Shown: positions 15,988 to 24,520, counted from the stretch's first letter. The stretch is 34,110 nucleotides of DNA from Rhodoferax sp. (GCF_028689305.1 NZ_JAQTWM010000034.1:1-34110), one strand, 5' to 3'. Made by a program: numbers and translations. The notes: generated from the sequence alone by a model not told the origin.

Positions 15988-17499
15988 ATGAGCGACCGCA
16001 ATGTCCAGGGCAACGCGCCGTTTGTCCGCGTGTCCGGCGTGACCATGAAGTTCTCGGGTGTGACGGCCTTGAATGCCCTGGACTGGGACATTCTGCCGGG
16101 TGAGGTGCATTGCCTGATTGGAGAAAACGGCTGCGGCAAATCCACCACCATCAAGGTGCTCTCCGGGGTCAATCAGCCCGAACCCGGGGCGGTGATCGAG
16201 ATTGATGGCCAGCGTCGTGAGCACCTGACGCCGCACCTCTCCAAACAGCTGGGTATCCAGGTGATCTACCAGGATCTGTCGCTGTTCCCCAACCTCAGCG
16301 TGGCTGAGAACATTTCAATCGAGGAGGCACTGGGCAGTTATGCCAGTGTCATCAGCCGTCCCCGCATGCGTGAACGCGCGGCAGCCACCATGGCACGGCT
16401 TGGCGTCAACCTGCCGCTGGACGCCCTGGTGGGCGACCTGCCGATCGCCACCCGCCAGTTGGTGGCGATCTGCCGCGGCATGGCCGCCGATGCCCGCCTG
16501 CTGTTCATGGATGAACCCACCGCCTCACTGACCCGTTCTGAAGTGAATGCGCTGCTGGAAGTGGTGCGACGCCTGCAAGCTGATGGTGTGGCCGTGGTGT
16601 TTGTCAGCCACAAGCTTGACGAGGTGGTGGAAATCGCCGACCGCGTCACGGTGCTGCGTGACGGCAACAAGCTCGGCACCTACCCCGCCGAGGGGCTCAA
16701 TGACAAGCGCCTGGCCGAACTGATGACGGGACTGGATATTGAACACCACGTCCATGCCCGCGACTGCACCCAGGCCATGCCGGTGCTGCAGGTACGCGCG
16801 CTCACTCGCCAGGGGCAGTACCGCCATCTCAGCCTGGAAGTCCGCCAGGGCGAGGTGGTTGGCCTGGTCGGCCTGCTGGGTGCCGGCCGCACGGAGCTGG
16901 CATTGAGCCTGTTTGGCATGAACCCACCCGACAGTGGTGAAGTGCTGCTGCAGGGCCGTCCGATGTTGGCGCGCACCAATCGCCAAGCGATTGATGCCGG
17001 CATTGCCTATGTGTCCGAGGACCGGTTGAGCCTGGGTCTGAACATGCGCCAATCGGTACAGGACAACATGGTGCTGGCGGTGCTCAACCGCATCAGCGCC
17101 TGGGCCGGCTGGCTGACCCCCGAGCGCAGGGAAACCATGGCCCGTGCCTGGCGCAACACATTGAACATCAAAATTCCGTCACTGACGGCCCCCGTCAGCC
17201 AGCTCTCGGGGGGCAATGCCCAGCGCGTGGTGCTGGCCAAGTGGCTGGCCACCAAGCCCAAGCTGCTGATCCTGGATTCACCGACAGTGGGCGTCGACAT
17301 CGGCAACAAGCAGGGCATTTACGAGATCGTGCACGATCTGGCCAGGCAGGGTGTTGCCGTGCTGATGATCTCGGATGAAGTGCCCGAGGTGTACTACACC
17401 TGCGACCGCGTGCTGCACATGCGCGACGGCGAGATCATTGAATCCTTTGTCCCGGGTGTCGCCAGCGAGGCCCAGATCATGGAGTCGGTTTATGCGTAA
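15988..17499 (+). CDS. Sugar ABC transporter ATP-binding protein (RbsA type, two NBDs)
   Basis: Duplicated cytoplasmic ATPase driving sugar import; 503 residues, the usual length. The first domain has Walker A GENGCGKST (45-53) and Walker B LLFMDEPTASLT, with a signature region reading LPIATRQLVAI. The second domain is degenerate at its own nucleotide site: the Walker A Lys is Arg301 (GLLGAGRTE) and the Walker B Glu is Ser431 (LILDSPTVGVD), although it keeps the signature LSGGNAQRV. The Lys-to-Arg change is normal for RbsA relatives; loss of the Glu is less common. The stop overlaps the next permease start by 8 bases. It serves both permeases downstream. Confidence 0.93.
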   Translation: MSDRNVQGNAPFVRVSGVTMKFSGVTALNALDWDILPGEVHCLIGENGCGKSTTIKVLSGVNQPEPGAVIEIDGQRREHLTPHLSKQLGIQVIYQDLSLFPNLSVAENISIEEALGSYASVISRPRMRERAAATMARLGVNLPLDALVGDLPIATRQLVAICRGMAADARLLFMDEPTASLTRSEVNALLEVVRRLQADGVAVVFVSHKLDEVVEIADRVTVLRDGNKLGTYPAEGLNDKRLAELMTGLDIEHHVHARDCTQAMPVLQVRALTRQGQYRHLSLEVRQGEVVGLVGLLGAGRTELALSLFGMNPPDSGEVLLQGRPMLARTNRQAIDAGIAYVSEDRLSLGLNMRQSVQDNMVLAVLNRISAWAGWLTPERRETMARAWRNTLNIKIPSLTAPVSQLSGGNAQRVVLAKWLATKPKLLILDSPTVGVDIGNKQGIYEIVHDLARQGVAVLMISDEVPEVYYTCDRVLHMRDGEIIESFVPGVASEAQIMESVYA

Positions 17500-18463
17500 C
17501 GCTGTCAGCCGGATGCTGCCGCGCAGTTCCACCGGCTACCTGGTGTTGGTGATCCTCATCATGGCCGCCTATTTTGGTGTGCAGGCCCCAGAATTCCTCA
17601 CCATCGGCAATTTTGTCGACCTGATCGAAGGCGATTCGGTCACCGCGATCCTGGCCATCGGCCTGTTTGTCGTGCTGGTGGTGGGTGGCATTGACATTTC
17701 CTTTGCCGCCACGGCGTCAGTGGCACAGTATGTGGCCGCCTATTGCGCCACCCGTTCGCAAATTCCGTGGCCACTGATCATTCTGATCAACCTGCTGACC
17801 GGCACCGTGCTGGGGTGCATCAATGCCTGGCTGATTGACCGCCTGCGGGCGACATCGATCATCATCACGATCTCCACCATGAGCCTGTACTTTTCCCTGC
17901 TGATGTACTTTTCAGGAGGCAAATACATCTATGGTCTGCCCGCCTGGCTGAGCGACGCGGTGGTGCTGCTTGAATTTGCCGGCCAGGGTGACAGCACGGT
18001 ACGCATCACACTGCCGGTACTGGTGATGCTCAGTGTTGCGGCGTTGACCGCGTTCATCATGAACCGGACGGCGCTGGGGCGACAGGTGTTTGCAGTGGGT
18101 GGCAATCCCGAGGCCGCCAAACGGGCCGGCATCAACCTGACGGTGATTCAGGTGTTCGCCTACGGTTACCTGGGCTTGCTGGCCGGGCTGGCCGGACTGG
18201 TTCAGGCCAACCGTGTGGGTGAGGCCGTGCCCAATGCCATGGTGGGCGGCGAGCTGTTTGTGCTGGCCGCCGCTGTGCTGGGGGGCGCCAGCCTGATGGG
18301 CGGACGCGGCAGTGTCGGTGGTGTGATGCTGGGTATCTTGCTGCTGGCCATGCTGCGCAACGGGCTCAATCTGATTGGCATTTCACCCTACTTTTTCCAG
18401 ATCCTGCTGGGTGTTGTGATCCTCACCTCCGCCGCCATGTCGGGCCTCAAGTCCCGCCGTTGA
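17492..18463 (+). CDS. Sugar ABC transporter permease 1 (RbsC/AraH family)
   Basis: Inner-membrane half-channel of the importer; 323 residues, with about eight to ten hydrophobic segments. RbsC-family landmarks: DSVTAILAIGLFVVLVVGGIDISFAATAS near the first helices, the cytoplasmic coupling region GRQVFAVGGNPEAAKRAGINL (about 210-230), and the closing block ANRVGEAVPNAMVGGELFVLAAAVLGGASLMGGRGS. ATG 17492 overlaps the ATPase stop by 8 bases, implying coupled translation. A 39-residue in-frame upstream extension runs inside the ATPase gene and is rejected. It pairs with the next gene as a heterodimer. Confidence 0.93.
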   Translation: MRNAVSRMLPRSSTGYLVLVILIMAAYFGVQAPEFLTIGNFVDLIEGDSVTAILAIGLFVVLVVGGIDISFAATASVAQYVAAYCATRSQIPWPLIILINLLTGTVLGCINAWLIDRLRATSIIITISTMSLYFSLLMYFSGGKYIYGLPAWLSDAVVLLEFAGQGDSTVRITLPVLVMLSVAALTAFIMNRTALGRQVFAVGGNPEAAKRAGINLTVIQVFAYGYLGLLAGLAGLVQANRVGEAVPNAMVGGELFVLAAAVLGGASLMGGRGSVGGVMLGILLLAMLRNGLNLIGISPYFFQILLGVVILTSAAMSGLKSRR

Positions 18464-19518
18464 TGAACCTCCCGGACCCCATGCCAATGACCCACCCCAT
18501 CGACACCCCGGCTCCTGGCGGCTTGCCTGCCTGGGTCACCCCGTTGCGGCAGCGACTGGTGCGCAGCAACGGCGCCGGCCTGGTACTGTTGCTGGCCGTG
18601 TTGTGCCTGGGCTTTACCGTCGCCTTGCCCGGCCGTTTTGCGACCCAGGACACGATCCGGTCCATGCTGTTTCAGGTGCCCGAACTGGGTCTGCTGGCGC
18701 TGGCCATGTTGTTGCCCTTGATCAGCGGTGGCATCAACCTGTCCATCATTGCCAGCACCAACATGGCGGCACTGGCTATGGCCTGGGTATTGACCAGCGG
18801 GGTGATTCCGGTCGGCCATGTGACGTTGACCATCAGCGCCGCCTTGCTGGCGGGGGCACTGCTGACACTGCTGGTGGGGTTGATCACCGGCTACCTGGTG
18901 GCCTCCGTCAACGCGCACCCCATTCTGGTCACGCTGGGGGTGATGTCCATCGTCAACGGCACCTGCGTGCTGCTCACCCGGGGCAAACCGATTGCCGGGT
19001 TCCCGGCCGAATTCCAGCTGATTGGCTCGACCCTGATCATGGGCGTTCCGCTGCCGTTCTGGATCTTCCTGCTGGCCACGGTAGCCATCGCCCTGTACCT
19101 CTCGCGTACCCGCCATGGGGTGGCGGTGTACATGGTGGGCTCCAACCTGGAAGCCACCCGCTACTCCGGGGTGGACACCCGCTGGGTGCTCATCAGCGTC
19201 TACACCATTTCCACCCTGCTGTGTTGGGTGGCCGCCATTTTGATGATGGCCCGTTTCAACTCGGCCAGCGCCGGTTACGCCCAGTCGTATCTGCTGGTGA
19301 CGGTACTGGCCGCCATTCTGGGCGGGGTGGACCCTTTTGGCGGTTTTGGCAAGGTGTCCGGCCTGTTCATTGCCCTGATCGTGCTGCAGGTGATCTCCAG
19401 TGGCCTGAATCTGCTCGGTGTTGATCCCCAGCTGACCCAGGCCATGTGGGGCGGCACCATGATTCTGGTGATGGCCGGTCGTTACCTGGCCTCCCGCAAG
19501 AACCAACCCCGGCATTAA
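18463..19518 (+). CDS. Sugar ABC transporter permease 2 (RbsC/AraH family)
   Basis: Second half-channel, 351 residues and clearly distinct in sequence from permease 1. It has a longer polar N-terminus (about 40 residues), MLLPLISGGINLSIIASTNMAALAMAW, a coupling region SRTRHGVAVYMVGSNLEATRYSGVDTRW, and a final ILGGVDPFGGFGKVSGLFIALIVLQVISSGLNLLGV block. Start ATG 18463 shares one base with the previous stop (TGATG). ATG codons at 18481 and 18487 in the same frame are possible alternatives. Two non-identical permeases with one duplicated ATPase is the layout of Lsr- and rhamnose-type importers. Confidence 0.92.
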   Translation: MNLPDPMPMTHPIDTPAPGGLPAWVTPLRQRLVRSNGAGLVLLLAVLCLGFTVALPGRFATQDTIRSMLFQVPELGLLALAMLLPLISGGINLSIIASTNMAALAMAWVLTSGVIPVGHVTLTISAALLAGALLTLLVGLITGYLVASVNAHPILVTLGVMSIVNGTCVLLTRGKPIAGFPAEFQLIGSTLIMGVPLPFWIFLLATVAIALYLSRTRHGVAVYMVGSNLEATRYSGVDTRWVLISVYTISTLLCWVAAILMMARFNSASAGYAQSYLLVTVLAAILGGVDPFGGFGKVSGLFIALIVLQVISSGLNLLGVDPQLTQAMWGGTMILVMAGRYLASRKNQPRH

Positions 19519-19566
19519 CTGCCATTTTTGTCCTGACCTGAACTTCCACCTGAAAGGAATTTACCC

Positions 19567-20442
19567 ATGAATCCCCTTGGCGTACACGCCCTCGTCTGGG
19601 CGGGTGACCTGACCCCCGAGTCCACCCGCAAGGTCATCAGTCAATCCAAACAAGCCGGCTTCGATCTCGTCGAGTTGTCACTGCACGGCCCCAAGGTGAT
19701 GGATCTGGCGCTGACGCGGGATCTGCTGCAGGAGTACGGCCTGCAGCTGGGCTGCTCACGCGGGCTGACCTTTGCCGCTGACGTCTCCAGCGAAGACCCG
19801 GACTGCGTGGCACGTGGCATCGCATTGCTCGAAGAAGGTGTGAACGTCACGGCCGCTCTGGGCGGGAAGTATTTTGGCGGCATTCTCTACGGTGCCATGG
19901 CCAAGTACCCGGGTCCCCTGAGCGCCAAGGGCCGCCAAAACGCGGTTGATGCCGTCAAACGCATGGCCGACTATGCCTTGACCAAGGGCGTGACCCTGGG
20001 TCTTGAAGTCGTCAATCGCTATGAAACCAACCATCTCAACACGGCCCTGCAGGCGTTGGAGATGCTCGACAAGGTGGACGCCCCCAATGTGGTGGTGCAT
20101 CTGGACACCTACCACATGAACATCGAAGAAGCCGACTTCATGCAGCCCGTGCTGGCCTGCGGCAAGCGTCTGGGTTATGTGCATATCGGCGAAAGCAACC
20201 GGGGTTATCTGGGTTCGGGCACCGTGGATTTCGCGCAGTTCTTCAAGGCACTCACGCTGATCGACTATCAGGGGGTGATCACGTTCGAGAGCTTTTCCTC
20301 CACCGTGGTCAACGAAGACCTCTCCAATGCCCTGGCCATCTGGCGCAACCTGTGGGACGATGGCATGAACCTCGCCGTGCACGCCCGCGAATACATGGCC
20401 AATGGCCTGCACGCAGCAGCCATGGCGCACTCCCACCACTGA
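19567..20442 (+). CDS. Ketose 3-epimerase (D-tagatose/D-allulose 3-epimerase family)
   Basis: Metal-dependent TIM-barrel enzyme that flips C3 of free ketoses. The 291-residue product keeps all four metal/catalytic residues in family context: Glu147 (LGLEVVNRYET), Asp180 (VHLDTYHMNIEEAD), His206 (VHIGESNRG) and Glu241 (ITFESFSS). These are exactly five less than the Glu152, Asp185, His211 and Glu246 I recall for Pseudomonas cichorii D-tagatose 3-epimerase, so the core aligns without gaps. The real substrate may be another ketose (fructose, allulose, tagatose, sorbose, ribulose or xylulose). ATG 19567 follows AAAGGAAT. It is the first catabolic gene after the importer. Confidence 0.9.
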   Translation: MNPLGVHALVWAGDLTPESTRKVISQSKQAGFDLVELSLHGPKVMDLALTRDLLQEYGLQLGCSRGLTFAADVSSEDPDCVARGIALLEEGVNVTAALGGKYFGGILYGAMAKYPGPLSAKGRQNAVDAVKRMADYALTKGVTLGLEVVNRYETNHLNTALQALEMLDKVDAPNVVVHLDTYHMNIEEADFMQPVLACGKRLGYVHIGESNRGYLGSGTVDFAQFFKALTLIDYQGVITFESFSSTVVNEDLSNALAIWRNLWDDGMNLAVHAREYMANGLHAAAMAHSHH

Positions 20443-20461
20443 ACGCCCGGGAGTCCCAACC

Positions 20462-21106
20462 ATGCCCGCCGTGCTGCCGGAAATTCCGGCCTCTTATCTG
20501 CGCCGGATTGAGGTGTTGCTGGCCAGCGGACAACGCAAGCTGCTCGGTCTGGTGGGGCCACCCGGTGCGGGCAAATCCACGCTGGCGCAAGCCTTGCACC
20601 AGCAATTTCCAGCGGTTTCCACTTTGGTGCCGATGGACGGCTATCACCTGGCCAATGCCGAACTGCAACGCCTGGGCCGTGCTCAGCGCAAAGGAGCGCC
20701 CGATACCTTTGACAGCGCCGGCTACGTGGCGTTGCTGCGGCGTTTGCGCCAGCAGGCCGGGACAGAAACCGTCTATGCCCCGGAATTTCGACGCGACATC
20801 GAAGAGCCGATTGCCGGCGCGATTGCCGTCAGCGCGGCAACCCGGCTGGTCATCACCGAGGGTAACTACCTGCTGCACCACGAAGGTTACTGGGCCGACG
20901 TCGCGGCTTTGCTCGATGAAATCTGGTACGTCGACGTCGATGACCACCTGCGCCGGGAAAGACTGGTGCAGCGGCATGAATTTTTTGGCCGTAGCCATCA
21001 GGCCGCCGTTGATTGGGTGAGCAACACCGATGAACCCAATGCCCGCCTGATTGCCGCTGCACGCCACAAGGCCCACGTCCAGTTCCAGTGGCCGAGCCAC
21101 GGATGA
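20462..21106 (+). CDS. P-loop sugar/nucleoside-type kinase (FrcK/YggC-like)
   Basis: Small kinase of the uridine/pantothenate kinase-like P-loop group, 214 residues. Walker A is GPPGAGKST (32-40). MDGYHLANAELQRLGR (58-73), RKGAPDTFD and EFRRDIEEPIAGAI follow, then VITEGNYLL. This order is that of FrcK-type kinases encoded beside fructose-type ABC importers, where they are thought to act on the imported sugar or a derivative. The phosphate acceptor here is not known. ATG 20462 (after GGGAGTCCC) is preferred over an in-frame ATG inside the epimerase gene. The operon also encodes an FGGY kinase, so one of the two may act on a different intermediate. Confidence 0.85.
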   Translation: MPAVLPEIPASYLRRIEVLLASGQRKLLGLVGPPGAGKSTLAQALHQQFPAVSTLVPMDGYHLANAELQRLGRAQRKGAPDTFDSAGYVALLRRLRQQAGTETVYAPEFRRDIEEPIAGAIAVSAATRLVITEGNYLLHHEGYWADVAALLDEIWYVDVDDHLRRERLVQRHEFFGRSHQAAVDWVSNTDEPNARLIAAARHKAHVQFQWPSHG

Positions 21107-21152
21107 CGCCCTTCCCCCACCTGCGTTGCTGTCCCACCCGAGAAAGGCCCCC

Positions 21153-21725
21153 ATGGACTACCGTCAACTTACCCAGACTGTCATTGCCGAAAACGCCGCC
21201 ATCCTGAACGCGGTCAACCCGCAAGAAATCGAAGCGCTGATCAACGAAATCATGCGCGCCAAGACCATCCAGCTCTACGCCATGGGTCGCATGCAACTGT
21301 CGGTGCGCGCCTTCGCCATGCGCCTCAAGCACATGGGCTTTGACACCTATGTCGTCTACGACACCACCTCACCCTACCTCGGTGCCGGTGACCTGCTGAT
21401 CGGACACTGCGCGGTCACCAATGTGGAACTCAATGTCATCACCTGCGCCAAGCAGGCTGGCGCCCGCGTTGCGTTGCTGACGGCTCATCCGGAAAACACC
21501 CATGGCCAGCTGGCCGATTTGTGTGTGCTGGTGCCAGGCCAGATTTTTGGCACCGGCCAGGAACTGCCTTCAGTTCAACCCATGGCCTCGTCGCTGGAGC
21601 AGGCCCTGTTCCTGCTGGTCGACATCATTGCCATGATGCTCATTGAACGCAAAGGCGTGTCACTGGCCTCGATGCAGGCCAGTCATACCAATCTCGAAGG
21701 CCTGCCGCAAGGGTTTGCCGGCTGA
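21153..21725 (+). CDS. SIS-domain protein related to 6-phospho-3-hexuloisomerase, serine loops altered
   Basis: A 190-residue SIS (sugar isomerase) fold. RAFAMRLKHMGFDTYVV (52-68) and the C-terminal QPMASSLEQALFLLVDII (142-159, with Glu149 at the place of the catalytic Glu) match 6-phospho-3-hexuloisomerase. Both phosphate-binding serine segments differ. Where HxlB-type enzymes read GRGRSG this has AMGRMQ (43-48), and where they read ISGSGET this has IGHCAVTN (83-90). It is therefore doubtful that it binds a sugar phosphate in the usual way. It may act on a free ketose or another compound. ATG 21153 follows AGAAAGG; longer in-frame starts are rejected. Confidence 0.82.
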   Translation: MDYRQLTQTVIAENAAILNAVNPQEIEALINEIMRAKTIQLYAMGRMQLSVRAFAMRLKHMGFDTYVVYDTTSPYLGAGDLLIGHCAVTNVELNVITCAKQAGARVALLTAHPENTHGQLADLCVLVPGQIFGTGQELPSVQPMASSLEQALFLLVDIIAMMLIERKGVSLASMQASHTNLEGLPQGFAG

Positions 21726-21745
21726 TCCGCCACCCCAAGAACCCG

Positions 21746-23431
21746 ATGGCGCACCCCGCCGTGGCCTACACACTTGGCTTTGATTTCGGCACCAACTCGG
21801 CACGCGCCGTGGTGGTTGACAGTGCCAACGGGCAGGAAATCGGCAGCGCTGTGGTGGCCTACCCGTCGGGACACGACGGCATCCTGCTGGATCCGGCACA
21901 ACATCACCTGGCCCGGCAGCGCCCTGCCGATCACCTGTTGGCCCTGGAAAAGGCGGGGGTGTTGGCGCTTGAGGACGCTCAATCCTCCACGCCGGCTTTT
22001 CGACCTGCCCTGGTGCGTGGCATCGGCGTCGCCGCCACCGGCTCCAGTCCGCTGCCAGTGGACCGGCACAACCAGCCGCTGGCCTGCGACACGCGGTTTG
22101 CCGGCAACCTGAATGCACAGTGCTGGCTGTGGAAAGACCATACCAGCATCGACGAGGCCCAGGCCATCACACACACGGCGCAGGCGCAGCGCCCTCACTA
22201 TCTGGCCAGGATCGGCGGCACCTATTCGGCCGAATGGTTCTGGGCCAAGATCTGGCACTGCCTGCAGGTGGATGCCGACGTGTTTGATGCCGCCTTTTCC
22301 TGGGTGGAGCTGGCGGACTTTCTGCCCGCCACACTGTGCGGCATCACCGATCCACGTCTGATCCGGCGCGGTATCTGCATGGCCGGCCACAAGGCGCTGT
22401 ATGCGCCAGATTGGGGCGGCCTGCCAGATGGCGAATTTCTGGCCGCCCTGCACCCCAGGCTGGCGGCGCTGCGCGACCATCTGTATGCGCAAGCGCATGA
22501 CATCTCCGTTGCCGCCGGCCACCTGTGCCCGGACTGGGCGCAACGCCTCGGACTGCCTGTGGGGCTGCCGATTGCGGTTGGTGAACTGGATGTCCATTTC
22601 GGGGCCATTGGCTGCGGCGTGGACGAAGGCACCCTGGTCAAGGTCATTGGTACATCGACCTGTGACTGTGCGGTCGTTGCGTCCGACCAATCTGTGGCTG
22701 ACATTCCGGGCATCTGCGGCGTCGTTCGAGGCGCCATCCTGCCGGGCTATGACGGCATTGAAGCTGGCCAGTCAGCCGTCGGCGACATTTTCAAATGGTG
22801 GGTCGAAGGCGTGCTGGGTGGCGACGCAGCCCGGCATGAACGCCTCACTGCGGAGGCCGCGGCACTCCGACCCGGTCAGTCCGGCCTGCTGGCACTGGAC
22901 TGGAACAATGGCAACCGCACAGTGCTGGTGGACCAGCGCCTCACCGGCCTGTTGCTCGGACAGACATTACACACAACACCAGCAGACATCTACCGGGCCC
23001 TGATTGAAGCCACCGCTTTTGGCGCCCGCGTCATCATTGAACGCCTGCGCCAATATGGCGTGCCGATCAGCCGGGTGGTGTGCTCAGGCGGTATCGCCGA
23101 CAAAAACGCCTTGCTGATGCAGATCTATGCCGACGTCACCGGCTGTGAAATGCGGCTCGCCCGCTCCAGCCAGGCCTGTGCATTGGGCGCCGCCATCGCC
23201 GCCACGGTACTGGCTGGTCTGCACCCTGATCTACGTACCGCGCAAATGGCCATGACCGGACTGCGGGACACCGCTTATCATCCTGACCCCAGGAACCGGG
23301 ATCGCTACGATCTGCTCTACACCCTTTACCTCCGTTTGCATGACGCGTTTGGTGGCGTCACCTCAACCGCTGACTTGTCCCTGGTGATGAAAACCCTGCT
23401 GGAACTCAAATCCGATGCACAAGGTGCTTGA
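21746..23431 (+). CDS. FGGY carbohydrate kinase, ribulokinase-like
   Basis: ATP-dependent ketose kinase of 561 residues, the length of AraB-type ribulokinases. The ATPase-fold N-terminus LGFDFGTNSARAVVVDS and the substrate-side blocks (WLWKDHT, GGTYSAEWFWAKI, IGTSTCDC) are present. LPGYDGIEAGQSAVGDIFKWW and the FGGY-type C-terminal strand ATAFGARVIIERLRQYGVPISRVVCSGGIADKNALLMQIYADVTG also match AraB and its D-ribulose-kinase relatives. It probably phosphorylates the ketose made by the 3-epimerase. L-ribulose, D-ribulose or a hexulose are all possible. It starts 20 bases after the SIS gene and ends one base before the regulator start. Confidence 0.92.
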   Translation: MAHPAVAYTLGFDFGTNSARAVVVDSANGQEIGSAVVAYPSGHDGILLDPAQHHLARQRPADHLLALEKAGVLALEDAQSSTPAFRPALVRGIGVAATGSSPLPVDRHNQPLACDTRFAGNLNAQCWLWKDHTSIDEAQAITHTAQAQRPHYLARIGGTYSAEWFWAKIWHCLQVDADVFDAAFSWVELADFLPATLCGITDPRLIRRGICMAGHKALYAPDWGGLPDGEFLAALHPRLAALRDHLYAQAHDISVAAGHLCPDWAQRLGLPVGLPIAVGELDVHFGAIGCGVDEGTLVKVIGTSTCDCAVVASDQSVADIPGICGVVRGAILPGYDGIEAGQSAVGDIFKWWVEGVLGGDAARHERLTAEAAALRPGQSGLLALDWNNGNRTVLVDQRLTGLLLGQTLHTTPADIYRALIEATAFGARVIIERLRQYGVPISRVVCSGGIADKNALLMQIYADVTGCEMRLARSSQACALGAAIAATVLAGLHPDLRTAQMAMTGLRDTAYHPDPRNRDRYDLLYTLYLRLHDAFGGVTSTADLSLVMKTLLELKSDAQGA

Positions 23432-23432
23432 T

Positions 23433-24455
23433 ATGAAAAAAGCCAGCGACCGGAAAACCACCATTTATGCCCTGGCCGAACTGGCGCAGACGTCTTCTTC
23501 CACCGTCAGCGCCATTCTGAACGGCACCTGGCGGCAGCGCCGCATCAGTGAAGAAACGGCCAATCGGGTGCAGGCGCTGGCCCTGGAACACCGCTACAGC
23601 GTGAATCGCCAGGCCAGCGGCTTGCGCAAGAGCCGCTCCGGCCTGATCGGCATGATCATCCCGACCCATGAGGACCACTTTTTTGGCAGCATGTCGCAGG
23701 TGTTTGACGAAATGGCACGGACGCGCCATTTGCAACCCATTGTGGTGAGCACGCTGCGTGACGCTGAACTGGAAGTGGCCACGGTGGCCACTCTCATCAG
23801 TTACCAGATCGAGTATCTGGTGGTCGCTGGCGCCACGGCGCCCGACGCTGTCAGCGAGGTTTGCCAGCACCATGGGGTCAAACACGTCAACGTCGACCTG
23901 CCGGGCACACTGGCGCCCTCTGTGACCAGCGACAACTATTGGGGCGCGGCACAGTTGACCGCCATCCTGATCGCCCGTTCCCGGCCACAGCACCCCCCGT
24001 TGCGGGACCGGCTGTATTTCATCGGTGGTATTGCCGGTGACTACGCCACCCGCCGACGGGTACAGGGTTTTGCCGATACCGTCAACCAGCAATGGCCCCT
24101 TGAGCCGCAACAAATCCGCAATTGTGGCTACGACGCCGCCCTGGCAGAAACCGACTTGCGACAGCTGTGTGCCAGCCTCGGCGGACTACCCCGGGGCATT
24201 GTGTTTGCGTCATCTGTGGTGCTGGAAGGGGCCATCAATTACCTGAAAACCCTGCCACTTGAGGAGCTGGAACGTTGTGTGTTCTGCTGTTGTGACTGGA
24301 ACCCGTTTGCCAGCTACCTGCGTTTCCCGGTGCACATGACCCGTCAGGATGTCAGCGGTCTGATGGAAGCCGCCTTCCAGATCATCGACGGCCAGGACGA
24401 GGGCGCACCACGTCCCTTCGTGGAAGTCTTACCACACCTGGTGCTGGGGGATTGA
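23433..24455 (+). CDS. LacI-family transcriptional regulator of the sugar operon
   Basis: Ligand-controlled DNA-binding protein of 340 residues. The N-terminal helix-turn-helix (TIYALAELAQTSSSTVSAILNG, about 9-30) and hinge helix region (YSVNRQASGLRKSRSGLIGMI) are typical. The C-terminal periplasmic-binding-like domain would bind the inducing sugar. ATG 23433 (MKKASDRK) is favoured over the in-frame ATG at 23415, which overlaps the kinase end. The gene is effectively fused to the operon, since the kinase stop is at 23431. It probably represses from the palindrome at 14781-14796. The effector domain ends with an unusual CCC (RCVFCCCDWN) segment. Confidence 0.93.
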   Translation: MKKASDRKTTIYALAELAQTSSSTVSAILNGTWRQRRISEETANRVQALALEHRYSVNRQASGLRKSRSGLIGMIIPTHEDHFFGSMSQVFDEMARTRHLQPIVVSTLRDAELEVATVATLISYQIEYLVVAGATAPDAVSEVCQHHGVKHVNVDLPGTLAPSVTSDNYWGAAQLTAILIARSRPQHPPLRDRLYFIGGIAGDYATRRRVQGFADTVNQQWPLEPQQIRNCGYDAALAETDLRQLCASLGGLPRGIVFASSVVLEGAINYLKTLPLEELERCVFCCCDWNPFASYLRFPVHMTRQDVSGLMEAAFQIIDGQDEGAPRPFVEVLPHLVLGD

Positions 24456-24456
24456 T

Positions 24457-24520
24457 GGCTGCCGGTATTGCGTCATTGGCACAACGCCGCGGGTTTACCC
24501 GATTCCCGATACCGGCCGCC
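24457..24520. repeat. Long interrupted inverted repeat after the LacI gene
   Basis: Fourteen-base arms (24457-24470 and 24507-24520) pair with two mismatches around a perfect 8-bp GCCGGTAT/ATACCGGC core. A small GGGTTTACCC hairpin (24491-24500) sits inside the 36-base spacer. There is no T-run. It begins two bases after the regulator stop and may end or protect the operon transcript. Confidence 0.55.

Noticed and set aside
18388..19515. Antisense open frame of 375 codons over permease 2.
   Set aside because: Gln/His/Gly-rich shadow with no domain; the sense permease is clear.
14923..19518. Assignment of the importer as the autoinducer-2 (Lsr) system.
   Set aside because: The layout is similar but the binding-protein ligand segments differ, and LsrK, LsrF, LsrG and LsrR are absent; the enzymes are for ketoses.
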